A stretch of DNA of 64,000 bases from Methylobacterium sp. J-048 (lineage in GTDB: Bacteria; Pseudomonadota; Alphaproteobacteria; Rhizobiales; Beijerinckiaceae). Position 1 is the first letter of the stretch. Each line of letters begins with the position of its first letter. The position numbers and the translations under genes were made by a program. Below the pieces are notes generated by a model. The model worked only from the letters and a program-made list of their open reading frames with translations, ran no database searches and was not told the DNA's origin. Shown here piece by piece: positions 33,502 through 44,693 of the stretch. The stretch spans positions 62,001 to 126,000 of the forward strand of contig NZ_JAKSYL010000157.1 of the NCBI RefSeq assembly GCF_022829515.1, in the 5' to 3' direction.

Positions 33502-34758
33502 ATGAACATCGCGGTCGATGCGCGCACGCTCGAAACCCAGCCGCGCCAGGGCGTTCCCGGCCTGGCGCGGCCGCCCTCCCCCGCCCACGTGATCCGTGAC
33601 GATGCCGAGGCGCTGGCGGTGGCCCATCGCCTTGCCGCAAACTTCCGCCTGGGCGCCTCCGAGCGCGACCGGAACCATGCGCGGCCCCTGGCGGAGCTCG
33701 ATGCCTTTTCCCAGAGCGGCCTGTGGTCGATCAACGTGCCCAGAGCCTATGGCGGCCCGGAGGTCTCCTACAAGACCCTGGCGCAGGTGATCGCGATCAT
33801 CTCGGCCGCCGACCCGGCGATCGGACAGATCGCGCAGAATCACCTCGGCATCGTCGCGGCGATCCGGACGGTCTCGGACGAACCGCAGAAGCGGCTGCTG
33901 TTCGGGGAGGTCCTGCGAGGCACACGGTTCGGCAACGCCTTCTCCGAGCGGGGGACCAAGCGCGCCGCCGATTTCGACACCCGCTTCACCGATCACGGCG
34001 ACCACGTGATCGTGCGCGGCCAGAAATTCTACGCGACCGGGGCGCTGCTGGCGCATCTAGTGCCGATCGTCGCCCTCGATGCCGAGGGCCGGGCCTGGTA
34101 CGCCATCGCCGAGCGGGACGCACCGGGGCTGACGGTGATCGACGACTGGTCCAGCTTCGGCCAGCGCGGGACCGCAAGCGGCACGGTGCTGATCGAGGAT
34201 GTCCGGGTCGAGAAGACCCACCTGGTGCCGGCCTGGAAGGGCTACGAGGCGCCCAGTGCGGACGGGGCGATCTTCCAGATCATCCAGGCGGCGGTCGATG
34301 CCGGCATCGGCCGTGAGGCCTTGGACGACACAATCCGCTTCGTGCGCGAGAAGGCGCGGCCCTGGATCGATAGCGGGCAGGAGCGCGCCTCCGACGACCC
34401 CTACACGATCCAGGCGGTCGGCGACCTCACCATTCGCCAGCACGCGGCTGAAGCCCTGCTGGACAAGGCTGGGCTCGCCCTCGACGCCGCGGTCGCACAG
34501 CCGGATGCGGAGAGCGTCGCCGCCGCGCAGCTCGCCGTCGCCGAGGCAAAGGTGCTGACCACGGACGTCGCTCTGGCCGCCTCCAACAAGCTCTTCGAAT
34601 TGTCCGGCACCCGCTCGACGCTGGCCGCCGAGAATCTCGACCGGCACTGGCGCAATGCCCGGACCCACACTCTGCACGACCCGGTTCGCTGGAAGGTCGC
34701 CATCATCGGCAACCACGCGCTGAACGGTGTGGCGCCGCCGTTCCACGCCTGGAGCTAG
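33502..34758 (+). CDS. sfnB: SfnB-family acyl-CoA-dehydrogenase-like oxidoreductase
   Basis: The 418-residue protein has the acyl-CoA-dehydrogenase fold: an N-terminal helical domain (LWSINVPRAYGGPEVSYKTL), a beta domain (GNAFSERGT, KFYATGALLAHLVPIVA) and a C-terminal four-helix FAD domain (LFELSGTRSTLAAENLDRHW). The composition and the SfnG neighbour 49 bp upstream match SfnB of sulfur acquisition, which takes part in use of sulfones under sulfate limitation. ATG 33502 follows CGGAGTGAG. It is complete, unlike its partner. Confidence 0.87.
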   Translation: MNIAVDARTLETQPRQGVPGLARPPSPAHVIRDDAEALAVAHRLAANFRLGASERDRNHARPLAELDAFSQSGLWSINVPRAYGGPEVSYKTLAQVIAIISAADPAIGQIAQNHLGIVAAIRTVSDEPQKRLLFGEVLRGTRFGNAFSERGTKRAADFDTRFTDHGDHVIVRGQKFYATGALLAHLVPIVALDAEGRAWYAIAERDAPGLTVIDDWSSFGQRGTASGTVLIEDVRVEKTHLVPAWKGYEAPSADGAIFQIIQAAVDAGIGREALDDTIRFVREKARPWIDSGQERASDDPYTIQAVGDLTIRQHAAEALLDKAGLALDAAVAQPDAESVAAAQLAVAEAKVLTTDVALAASNKLFELSGTRSTLAAENLDRHWRNARTHTLHDPVRWKVAIIGNHALNGVAPPFHAWS

Positions 34759-34823
34759 ACGCTTCCCCTGACGTCCGACTGCCGGGTTTCAGGCGCAGAC
34801 CCATCGACCTAAAGCCTGTGGCA

Positions 34824-34850
34824 GCGTCCCGGATTCGAATGCCGGGACGC
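34824..34850. terminator. Hairpin between the convergent sfnB and cation-efflux genes
   Basis: GCGTCCCGG (34824-34832) and CCGGGACGC (34842-34850) form a perfect 9-bp stem around ATTCGAATG. The outer flanks can pair further past one mismatch. It sits between convergent genes, where a bidirectional terminator is expected, but neither side has a clear T-run. Confidence 0.5.
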
Positions 34851-34900
34851 CGCTTCCCTTGCGGGCCGAGGTTGGCGTGCGCCACCGACTGCCGCCTGGA

Positions 34901-35788
34901 TCAGAGAACCGGCAGGCCGCGGGCCTTGGCCTCCTCGCCGGGCTCGACATGGATCGTGACGACCGCCCCGGGGATCGTGGTCTCCAGGGCGCTTTCCAGC
35001 CGGTCGCAGATGGCGTGCGAGGCCTCGACGGTCATGCTGCCCGGGACCACGAGGTGGAAATCGATGAACGTCGCTTGGCCCGCCGACCGGGTCCGGACGT
35101 CATGGGCCTCCAGGGCGCCCTCCCCGTGGCGGGAGATGAGTGAGCGGATCTCACAGACCATTTCGGGCGGCGCAGCCCGATCCATCAGGCCGTCGACCGA
35201 TTCGCGCACCATCCGGAAGCCGGACCACAGGATGTTGAGCGCGACGAGGCCGGCCACCGCCGGGTCGAGGATCGGATAGCCGGTCAGCCAGACCGCAGCG
35301 ACGCCGACGAGCACGCCGCAGGATGTTACGACGTCGGCGAAGACGTGGCGCGCATCGGCGATCAGGGCCGGCGAGCGCCATGCCCGCCCCCAGCGCATCA
35401 GCGCCCAGGCCCAGGCGGCGTTGATGGCGCCGGCCCCGAGGTTGATCGCCAGGCCCAGGGCCGGTGCGTCGAGGGGCTTCGGGGCCAGCATGCCGAAATA
35501 GGCCTCCCGCAGGATCAGGACCGCGGCGACGACGATGAGCGCCCCCTCGATCACTGCCGAGAAGAATTCGGCCTTGTGGTGGCCGTAGGGATGCTCCGCG
35601 TCGGCGGGGCGTGCCGCCACCCGCAGCGCGACGAATGCACCGATCGCCGCGACCACGTTGATGATGCTCTCGAGGGCGTCCGAGTACAGCGCCAGGCTGT
35701 TGGTCAGCCACGCCGCGTAGAATTTGAGCCCGGTCACCACGAGGCCGATGCCGGCGCTGAGGAGGGCTGCTTTCTGGGTCCGGTCCAT
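34901..35788 (-). CDS. Cation diffusion facilitator family transporter
   Basis: The product of about 295 residues has six membrane helices and the zinc-transporter motifs: SLALYSDALESIINV in helix 2 (Asp), the loop HPYGHHKAEFF, ADARHVFADVVTS in helix 5 (His/Asp), and a cytoplasmic C-terminal domain with HDVRTRSAG, FIDFHLVVPG and VTIHVEP. It exports divalent metal ions such as Zn, Fe or Mn in exchange for protons. ATG at complement 35786-35788 is used; a GTG at 35803 is an alternative. Confidence 0.92.
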   Translation of the reverse strand: MDRTQKAALLSAGIGLVVTGLKFYAAWLTNSLALYSDALESIINVVAAIGAFVALRVAARPADAEHPYGHHKAEFFSAVIEGALIVVAAVLILREAYFGMLAPKPLDAPALGLAINLGAGAINAAWAWALMRWGRAWRSPALIADARHVFADVVTSCGVLVGVAAVWLTGYPILDPAVAGLVALNILWSGFRMVRESVDGLMDRAAPPEMVCEIRSLISRHGEGALEAHDVRTRSAGQATFIDFHLVVPGSMTVEASHAICDRLESALETTIPGAVVTIHVEPGEEAKARGLPVL

Positions 35789-35884
35789 GGGTGCGCCGAT
35801 CACGAGACGACGTGCCCATACGGGATGCAGCTTGCCTCAGGCCACGGCAAAGCTTCGACGCTGCCGAATGAGTCTTAGCTTCGG

Positions 35885-36106
35885 CTATGCCTCATTCGGC
35901 CGAGGCGCCGGGTCGCGGGCTGCCTCGCGCTGGCGGCTCCGCTCGGCCTTGCCTCGCGCCTCCGTGGCCTTGCGCAAGAAGCGGCGCTTCTGCCACGCGA
36001 AGCGCGTGGATGCCGCGATCGTCTCCAGGCGCGCCGCCTCGCGGTCCCAATAGCCGACGAGCTGTCCGTCAAGGGTCACGCGTGCGGGGCGGCTGGTCCT
36101 GACCAT
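35885..36106 (-). CDS. Small basic hypothetical protein
   Basis: The 73-residue protein begins [20 protein letters not shown], with a helical, strongly basic middle ([20 protein letters not shown]) and no signal peptide or membrane helix. I do not recognise a family. It follows the 82-residue gene after 5 bp on the same strand, so they form a small unit divergent from queA. A start at complement 36104-36106 is chosen because the longer open frame upstream runs antisense to queA. Confidence 0.6.
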   Translation of the reverse strand: MVRTSRPARVTLDGQLVGYWDREAARLETIAASTRFAWQKRRFLRKATEARGKAERSRQREAARDPAPRPNEA

Positions 36107-36111
36107 GGTGC

Positions 36112-36360
36112 TCAGTCCTGCGGGGAAGCCGGCTCGCCGGTCTCGGCCACGATCAGCGCGTCCGCATCGCCTTGGAAGCTCCCGGTCCCGGAATTCGGCA
36201 CCGGCACGGCCGGGCTGCCGAAGGGCTCGCTCGGATAGGCCTCCTCGAACTTGGATCGGGCGCCGGCCGGATCGTCGGCCTTGAGAACGATCTGTTCGGT
36301 GCCAGGCAGCGGCCAGCGCGGGTCGGCTGCATCGCGGGGTCGCACGGCGTACCAGGACAT
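36112..36360 (-). CDS. Small hypothetical protein
   Basis: The 82-residue acidic protein begins [20 protein letters not shown] and contains [24 protein letters not shown], suggesting a small alpha/beta fold, with a Gly/Ser-rich then acidic tail. No membrane segment or catalytic motif is visible and I do not recognise the family. The start ATG is complement 36358-36360; 97 bp separate it from the divergent queA start. It is followed by the 73-residue gene. Confidence 0.6.
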   Translation of the reverse strand: MSWYAVRPRDAADPRWPLPGTEQIVLKADDPAGARSKFEEAYPSEPFGSPAVPVPNSGTGSFQGDADALIVAETGEPASPQD

Positions 36361-36457
36361 CGTTCGGGCGTCTCCCGCGTCGGTGAGGCGAGAACCGGCG
36401 GGGCGCGAACCGGTTCCGAGGTTGAAACCGCATGCCGTTCGGTGCAGGCAGCCGGCG

Positions 36458-37522
36458 ATGCGCGTGGACCTGTTCGATTTCGAGTTGCCGGAGAGCTGCA
36501 TCGCCCTGCGTCCGGCCGAGCCGCGCGATGCCGGGCGGCTCCTCGTCGTGCGCCCGGGCGAGGCGCTGGCGGATCAAACCGTCCGCGGCCTGCCCGGGGC
36601 GCTCCGATCCGGCGACGCCCTGGTCTTCAACGACACGAAGGTGATCCCGGCGCGGCTCAACGGCGTGCGCACCCGCCCCGGCGCCCCCGGCCAGCGCACC
36701 GAGGTGATGCTGCACCTGCGCGAGGCACCGGCGCGCTGGCGGGCCTTCGCCCGGCCGGCCAAGCGGCTGACTGTGGGCGATGCGCTTCAGTTCGGCGACC
36801 TTCGCGCCACCGTGTTCGAGAAGGGCGAGGCCGGCGAGATCACCCTCGATTTCGATCGGGCCGGGGCCGCCCTCGACGCCCAGATCGCCCTCGAAGGCGC
36901 CCTGCCGCTACCGCCCTACATCGCCGGCAAGCGCCCCACCGACGCCCGCGACGCCACCGACTACCAAACGATCTATGCGCGCCATCCCGGCGCCGTGGCA
37001 GCCCCGACGGCAGGGCTGCATGTCTCGGACGATCTGCTTGCCGCGCTCGACGCCGCCGGCCTGCACCGGCACCACGTCACCCTGCATGTCGGCGCCGGGA
37101 CTTTTTTGCCGGTCAAGGCCGACGATACCGAGGACCACCGGATGCATGCGGAGATCGGCATCCTCGATGCCGACACGGCCGCTGCCCTCAACGCCGTCCG
37201 GGCCGCCGGCGGTCGGATCGTCGCCGTGGGCACGACGGCCCTGCGCCTCCTGGAGAGCGCCGCGAGCCCCGACGGCACGCTCGCGGCCTTCTCGGGGCCG
37301 ACCGACATCTTCATCACGCCCGGCTACCGGTTCCGCGCGGTCGACGCGCTGGTGACGAACTTCCACCTGCCGCGCTCGACCCTGTTCATGCTGGTCTCGG
37401 CCTTCTCGGGCCTCGACACGATGCGGACGGCCTACGCGCACGCGATCCGAAGCGGCTACCGCTTCTACTCCTACGGCGACGCCAGCCTGCTGTTCCCGGG
37501 CCCGCGCGCGGACATGCCATGA
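36458..37522 (+). CDS. queA: S-adenosylmethionine:tRNA ribosyltransferase-isomerase
   Basis: The 354-residue protein starts [19 protein letters not shown], with [22 protein letters not shown] sequence ([14 protein letters not shown]), [37 protein letters not shown] and the C-terminal [19 protein letters not shown]. It transfers the ribosyl group of SAM to 7-aminomethyl-7-deazaguanine in tRNA, the penultimate queuosine step. The stop overlaps the tgt start (ATGA, 37519-37522), so the two are translationally coupled. Confidence 0.95.
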   Translation: MRVDLFDFELPESCIALRPAEPRDAGRLLVVRPGEALADQTVRGLPGALRSGDALVFNDTKVIPARLNGVRTRPGAPGQRTEVMLHLREAPARWRAFARPAKRLTVGDALQFGDLRATVFEKGEAGEITLDFDRAGAALDAQIALEGALPLPPYIAGKRPTDARDATDYQTIYARHPGAVAAPTAGLHVSDDLLAALDAAGLHRHHVTLHVGAGTFLPVKADDTEDHRMHAEIGILDADTAAALNAVRAAGGRIVAVGTTALRLLESAASPDGTLAAFSGPTDIFITPGYRFRAVDALVTNFHLPRSTLFMLVSAFSGLDTMRTAYAHAIRSGYRFYSYGDASLLFPGPRADMP

Positions 37523-38658
37523 CCGAGACCGTGCCCTTCGGCTTCACCCTGCACGGGCAGGACGGCACCGCCCGGACCGGCGAGATTGCGACGCCGCGCG
37601 GAAACATCCGCACGCCGGCCTTCATGCCAGTGGGGACCGCCGCCACCGTCAAGGCGATGTATCCCGGTCAGGTCCGGGAGCTGGGCGCCGACGTGGTGCT
37701 GGGCAACACCTACCACCTGATGCTGCGCCCAGGCCCCGAGCGGATGGCGCGGCTCGGCGGCCTGCACCGGTTCATGAACTGGGACCGGCCGATCCTCACC
37801 GATTCCGGCGGCTTCCAGGTGATGTCGCTCTCGGCCCTGCGGAAGATCGACGAGCAGGGGGTGACGTTCCGCTCGCATATCGACGGCACCGCCCACCACA
37901 TGAGCCCGGAGCGCTCGATCGAGATCCAGGGCCTGCTCGGCTCCGACATCCAGATGCAGCTCGACGAGTGCGTGCGCCTGCCCGCCGAGCACAAGGCGAT
38001 CGAGAAGGCGATGCACCTGTCCCTGCGCTGGGCCGAGCGCTGCCGGGTCGCGTTCGGCGAGCAACCCGGCAAGGCGATGTTCGGCATCGTGCAGGGCGGC
38101 GACGTGCCGGCGTTGCGCGTCGAGAGCGCCCGCGCCCTGACCGACCTCGACCTGAAGGGCTACGCGGTCGGCGGCCTCGCGGTCGGCGAGCCGCAAGCAG
38201 TGATGTTTGCCATGATCGAGACCGTGGAGCCGCACCTGCCGCAGGCGAAGCCGCGCTACCTGATGGGCGTCGGCACGCCGGACGACATCCTGGGCGCCGT
38301 CGCCCGGGGCATCGACATGTTCGACTGCGTGATGCCGACCCGGGCCGGCCGCCACGGTCTCGCCTATACCAGGAACGGCCGGGTCAACCTGCGCAACGCC
38401 CGACACGCCGAGGACACGGCGCCCCTGGACGAGACCTCGACCTGCCCGGCCGCGCGGGACTATTCCCGGGCCTACCTGCATCACCTCGTCCGGTCGAACG
38501 AGATCCTGGGGATGATGCTGCTGACCTGGAACAACCTCGCCTATTATCAGGACCTGATGGCCGGCGCCCGGGCCGCGATCCGGGACGGGCGGTTCACGGA
38601 TTACTGCGGCGCCACCCGCGAGGGCTGGGCACGGGCCGAGCGCGCGGCAGCTGGCTGA
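37519..38658 (+). CDS. tgt: tRNA-guanine(34) transglycosylase
   Basis: The 379-residue TIM-barrel enzyme has [12 protein letters not shown] (general acid/base Asp), [26 protein letters not shown] and the nucleophile region [17 protein letters not shown]. It exchanges G34 for preQ1 in tRNAs of Asn, Asp, His and Tyr. In the C-terminal zinc site the usual Cys-x-Cys-x2-Cys is replaced by Ser-Thr-Cys-Pro-Ala-Ala in [20 protein letters not shown], so only one of the three cysteines remains although the following SRAYLHH is intact. It is coupled to queA. Confidence 0.95.
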   Translation: MTETVPFGFTLHGQDGTARTGEIATPRGNIRTPAFMPVGTAATVKAMYPGQVRELGADVVLGNTYHLMLRPGPERMARLGGLHRFMNWDRPILTDSGGFQVMSLSALRKIDEQGVTFRSHIDGTAHHMSPERSIEIQGLLGSDIQMQLDECVRLPAEHKAIEKAMHLSLRWAERCRVAFGEQPGKAMFGIVQGGDVPALRVESARALTDLDLKGYAVGGLAVGEPQAVMFAMIETVEPHLPQAKPRYLMGVGTPDDILGAVARGIDMFDCVMPTRAGRHGLAYTRNGRVNLRNARHAEDTAPLDETSTCPAARDYSRAYLHHLVRSNEILGMMLLTWNNLAYYQDLMAGARAAIRDGRFTDYCGATREGWARAERAAAG

Positions 38659-38665
38659 ACCGGCG

Positions 38666-39721
38666 TTACGGGTGCGCAAGGATTCGGTAGGCGCCGTCTG
38701 GGTCGTCGGCGCCGGTGCTGACGGACGCTTTCAGGGCGGCCACGATTCGTGCGGCTACCGGCAAGCGGTAATGCAGCGCGTCCCAGTAGTTCGTGTCCTG
38801 CGTGGTCACGGTCGAGGGCATGCGGAAATCCACCACGACGGCACCGCGTTTCGCGCCGATCTCCGCGACGCGGGCCTTGCAGGCCGCCTCCCGCCGTCCG
38901 GCCGGTGTTCCAGGAGCGCCTTGCGCCGCTGCGTGCACCGGCATGAAGGCGACGAGCTTCAGGGCACCCGCCGGGATTGTTTCGAGGAGCGCATTGAGCC
39001 GTGCCAGCGCCGGCATGGGGGCGTCCGGCGGGTCTGAGGTTGCCGCCGGATCGAGGGTGCCGGCCCGGATATGGACGCGGGCGCGCGCGGGATCGTACAG
39101 CGCCTCGGGCGGCGTGAAGACCGCGTAGCCGTCGGGGCGGATCCGCGGCCGTGCGAGGCCGAGGCGCGCAAGCGCGGTCTGCGCGGCGATCGTGACCGAG
39201 CGCAGGCTGACCTGCCGCAGCACGCCCCAGGGCGCTCCGGTCTCGTAGAGCCAGTCCGGAAAGGCGTTGGCGCTGCGGGCCGGCGGATCGGCGGCGCACC
39301 AGGTCGTGTCGAGGCCGAACAGGACCGCCTTCACCGGCCGATGCGCGAGGAACAGATCGGCCAGGCGGATCTGCTCGTCCGGCGTCGCTGCGTTCATCGC
39401 GAGGTTGGCGAAGCGCGCATCGAAGGCGGCATCGAGCGCGTCCGGGTCGAGCAGCCTGGCCGTCGAGGTGCCGAACACGGCCGCGTCGAACGGGCCACCG
39501 CGGGCGATCTGTGGATAGGAGAGCCGCTGGTTCGTGTCCATGATCGGCCCCGGCGGATGTCCGGGCGCCGCGCGCAGACCGTAGGGGTCCAGACCCGCGA
39601 GACTGCCGATGATGGCGAGGCCGAGCAAACCGGCGGCGATCAGAAAGAGCTGGGTGAAGCCGACCCACGCGGCGGGCGGGGTTTCGACTTCGATGGGAGA
39701 GGCTGGCGATTTCGGGGCCAT
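38666..39721 (-). CDS. Membrane-anchored SGNH/GDSL-like hydrolase domain protein
   Basis: The 351-residue protein has one N-terminal membrane helix (FTQLFLIAAGLLGLAIIGSLAG) and a large extracytoplasmic domain. FGTSTARLLDP resembles the GxS nucleophile block of SGNH hydrolases, and the late motif YWDALHYRL fits the catalytic Asp-x-x-His. The sequence also contains AVLFGLDTTWC and VVVDFRMPST. The fold resembles acyl-esterase-like or AlgX/DltD-like envelope proteins, but no specific family can be named. The start is complement 39719-39721; the open frame upstream runs through the tRNA-Pro gene and cannot be coding there. Confidence 0.65.
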   Translation of the reverse strand: MAPKSPASPIEVETPPAAWVGFTQLFLIAAGLLGLAIIGSLAGLDPYGLRAAPGHPPGPIMDTNQRLSYPQIARGGPFDAAVFGTSTARLLDPDALDAAFDARFANLAMNAATPDEQIRLADLFLAHRPVKAVLFGLDTTWCAADPPARSANAFPDWLYETGAPWGVLRQVSLRSVTIAAQTALARLGLARPRIRPDGYAVFTPPEALYDPARARVHIRAGTLDPAATSDPPDAPMPALARLNALLETIPAGALKLVAFMPVHAAAQGAPGTPAGRREAACKARVAEIGAKRGAVVVDFRMPSTVTTQDTNYWDALHYRLPVAARIVAALKASVSTGADDPDGAYRILAHP

Positions 39722-39860
39722 AGGCTGGCCGCATACCCGCTTCGATCGACGCCGTCGCGCTGATTCAGAAAGCGGACTCAAGTATACGCCACGCGTCACC
39801 GGCCTGTGGCAACGAAAGCGATCAGCAAAAGCGGGAAGACCTGTACTCCGCGAAGGAGCT

Positions 39861-39937
39861 TGGTCGGAGTGGCAGGATTTGAACCTGCGACCCCCACGTC
39901 CCGAACGTGGTGCGCTACCAGACTGCGCTACACTCCG
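39861..39937 (-). tRNA. tRNA-Pro (anticodon CGG)
   Basis: On the minus strand, acceptor CGGAGTG pairs with CACTCCG, followed by discriminator A and an encoded CCA (complement of 39861-39863). The anticodon stem CCACG/CGTGG encloses loop TTCGGGA, giving anticodon CGG for proline CCG codons. The D-arm, T-loop GTTCAAATC and total length of 77 nt are normal. Confidence 0.95.
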
Positions 39938-40019
39938 AAGGCCGGTTTGCGTGTCCGCAACTGCCGGCAGCGGGCTTATAGCTGCGCCTTTCCCGGACCG
40001 CAAGGCCGGTGTTGGGCTT

Positions 40020-40718
40020 TCAGCGAAGGCGGCTCGGCCAACCTGGTTCAAGATGCCGAAACGCGATCCCGGCCGCTGCGCAGCGCACCGCGACCGTTGC
40101 GGCGTAGCCCGGTCCGCACGCGATGTCGGCCAGCGTCAAGGCGCCGCCCTGGGCCATGCGCAGAAGGCGCGGGGAAGCGGGCGGGACGCTGACGCTGAAG
40201 CGGTCCAGGGGCAACGACAGGCCGGTGCCCAGAGCCTTCACCACGGCTTCCTTGCGGGTCCACAGGCCGAAGAAGGCGATCTCGATGTCCTCCGGTGCTT
40301 GCGCCGCAAGGGACGCCGCCTCGTCGGGTGCGAAATGCGAGCGGGCAATGCGCAGGGCATCCGCGATGGGCCGGATCTCCTCGACATCGACGCCGATGGC
40401 CGCCCCGCGCACTAGGCCAACCAGGGCGCGTCCGCCGGAATGGGACAGGTTGAAGTCGAGGGCGCCACGCGCGGAGCCGGCGAGTTCGGGCTTGCCGGCG
40501 GCGCCGGCCTCCAGGCGGATCTCGGCAGGCGCGAGGCCCAAAGCCTCGCCGAGGATCAGCCGGAGCGCCGCGTGGCTCGCCTGGTAGCGCACCCGGTCGG
40601 CCGGTCGCAGGAATCGCGCAGCGCGACAGCGCTCGTCGGCATCGAGAACGGCCCCGCAGCGATCGAGCTGTTCCGGCGACGGTGCGAGATCGACGATCCA
40701 GATCTCGGCCGCGCTCAC
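40020..40718 (-). CDS. 4'-phosphopantetheinyl transferase (Sfp type)
   Basis: The 232-residue protein has two pseudo-repeated domains with the Sfp signatures DFNLSHSGGRALVGL, IGVDVEEI (Mg-binding Asp/Glu) and FFGLWTRKEAVVKALG. It attaches the phosphopantetheine arm of CoA to carrier proteins, in this class usually those of polyketide or non-ribosomal peptide synthases. It starts with GTG (complement 40716-40718) and is divergent from an MFS carrier gene; no synthase genes are in the window. Confidence 0.9.
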   Translation of the reverse strand: MSAAEIWIVDLAPSPEQLDRCGAVLDADERCRAARFLRPADRVRYQASHAALRLILGEALGLAPAEIRLEAGAAGKPELAGSARGALDFNLSHSGGRALVGLVRGAAIGVDVEEIRPIADALRIARSHFAPDEAASLAAQAPEDIEIAFFGLWTRKEAVVKALGTGLSLPLDRFSVSVPPASPRLLRMAQGGALTLADIACGPGYAATVAVRCAAAGIAFRHLEPGWPSRLR

Positions 40719-40845
40719 GCGACGCCTCGCGGCTTCTGGGCGTACGACGTAGTCTGCTCGGGACGAGGCGGCACGGGTTCGGATCCGGTGATGGCGGGAT
40801 GAGGAGCATCGTCGTGCGGCACCGGACCGGCAAGGGCATCCGGGC

Positions 40846-42129
40846 TTGAGCGCAGGCTCGCGTCGCGGATGGCTGCCAACCCCGAGCCTGGCCGGGCGGC
40901 GAGCCTGCTACGGCGTGTTCTTCGCGACCTACCTCTACCAGGGCCTGATCGCCGGATTCTCCCTGACCGCCTTGGCCAATCACCTCGCGGCGCGCGGCGT
41001 CCCGGCCACCGAGGTCGGACTTCATTTCGCCCTGGCCGGGCTGCCCTGGACGCTCCAGCCGATCCTGTGGGGGCCGCTGGTCGATCGATCGGCGCAGCGC
41101 CGCATGGGCCGGCGACGGCCCTTCGCGGTGGCGGCGATCCTCGGATGCCACGCGACGATCGCCCTGATGCTGCTCCTCGACGCCGACCAGGTCGGCCTGC
41201 TCGGCCTTGCCTTCCTGGTCCACAGCCTGTTCGCCTCCCTGCTCGACACCGCCTGCGACCGGATGATCATGGATCACGTCCCCGCGGCCGAGCTCGGCCG
41301 GGTCAGCGCGTGCACGCGGGCCGGGTTCGTCGCCGGGACCAGCCTCAGCGCCGGTTTGCTCGGCTGGACGCTCTCCCGCTACGGGCTCACGGTGAGCCTG
41401 TCCGGCCTGCTCGCGTCCGGCGTCCTGGCGAGCCTGCCGATGCTGCTGGTGCGCGAGGCGCCCGCCGACGCGCTGATGGATTTCGGCCGACGCGGCCCGG
41501 CTCCGCGGCGCGTCCCGTTCCTGCGCTTCCTGCGCCGCCTCGTCCTCGCGTTGCGGCGGAAGCGAGCGCTGCAGCTGCTCGCCCTGTGCTTCGGTCTCGA
41601 TGCGGCCCTCGGGCTGTTCGAGCTGCCGTTCTCGGTCGATTTGCTCCAGGGCCGGGGCTGGGACGCGGCTGCCCTGTCGCGCCTTCAGGCGGGTCTTGCG
41701 CTGGTGAGCGGGACGGCGGGCGCCTTCGCGATCGGAGTCTGGTCGGACCGGGCCGGCCCGGTGCGGCCTCTAAGACTCCTGCTTCTGGCGAGCGCGTCGA
41801 CCTTCGTGCTGGCCGGCGTCCTGATCGCCGCGGGTCTGCTGCGGTCGGCGGCGCCGCTGATCCTGGCGCTCACCAACGCTCTGCCGGGACTGCTGATCGT
41901 CGCGCTGATGCCGGCGCTGCTCCAGGCGAGCCGCGGGCGTGCCGGCGCAGCGACGCAGTTCGAGGTCTACATGGCCGCGATGAATCTCGGCTCGGTCGCC
42001 GGCACCGTGCTGTCGGGTTGGCTCGCCCCGGTGATGCCGCTGGCCGTCCTGAGCGCCGTGGTGGCCGCGGTGTTCCTCGGCGCCTTCCTGCTGGTCGGCC
42101 GCGGCGATCTGCTCGCGCCCCGCGGCTGA
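40846..42129 (+). CDS. MFS transporter (AmpG/siderophore-carrier-like)
   Basis: This hydrophobic protein of about 427 residues has 12 predicted helices. It shows FATYLYQGLIAGFSLTALAN, GLPWTLQPILWGPLVDRSAQ (an MFS loop with Asp-Arg) and RMGRRRPF, then SDRAGPVRPLR after helix 8. The first half resembles the AmpG and RhtX/FptX groups that carry muropeptides or siderophores. The only start upstream of the first helix is the TTG at 40846; the frame is closed just before, at about 40789. The divergent Sfp-type transferase suggests a peptide or siderophore link, by inference only. Confidence 0.78.
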   Translation: MSAGSRRGWLPTPSLAGRRACYGVFFATYLYQGLIAGFSLTALANHLAARGVPATEVGLHFALAGLPWTLQPILWGPLVDRSAQRRMGRRRPFAVAAILGCHATIALMLLLDADQVGLLGLAFLVHSLFASLLDTACDRMIMDHVPAAELGRVSACTRAGFVAGTSLSAGLLGWTLSRYGLTVSLSGLLASGVLASLPMLLVREAPADALMDFGRRGPAPRRVPFLRFLRRLVLALRRKRALQLLALCFGLDAALGLFELPFSVDLLQGRGWDAAALSRLQAGLALVSGTAGAFAIGVWSDRAGPVRPLRLLLLASASTFVLAGVLIAAGLLRSAAPLILALTNALPGLLIVALMPALLQASRGRAGAATQFEVYMAAMNLGSVAGTVLSGWLAPVMPLAVLSAVVAAVFLGAFLLVGRGDLLAPRG

Positions 42130-42184
42130 GGGATATGGGGACGCCGCGCCGCAGCCGACTCCCGCGGCGTGCGCGATGCGCTAG

Positions 42185-44623
<2,439 letters not shown>

Positions 44624-44693
44624 AGCGCGACTCCCGGGGCTTTAGACCGCTTGGGAACACCCCGAGAACGTTCCCCGGCATGGTCCACCCGCG

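Noticed and set aside
39722..40051. Upstream extension of the SGNH-like gene
   Set aside because: The open frame runs through the tRNA-Pro gene, so translation there is implausible; the ATG at complement 39719-39721 fits the membrane anchor.
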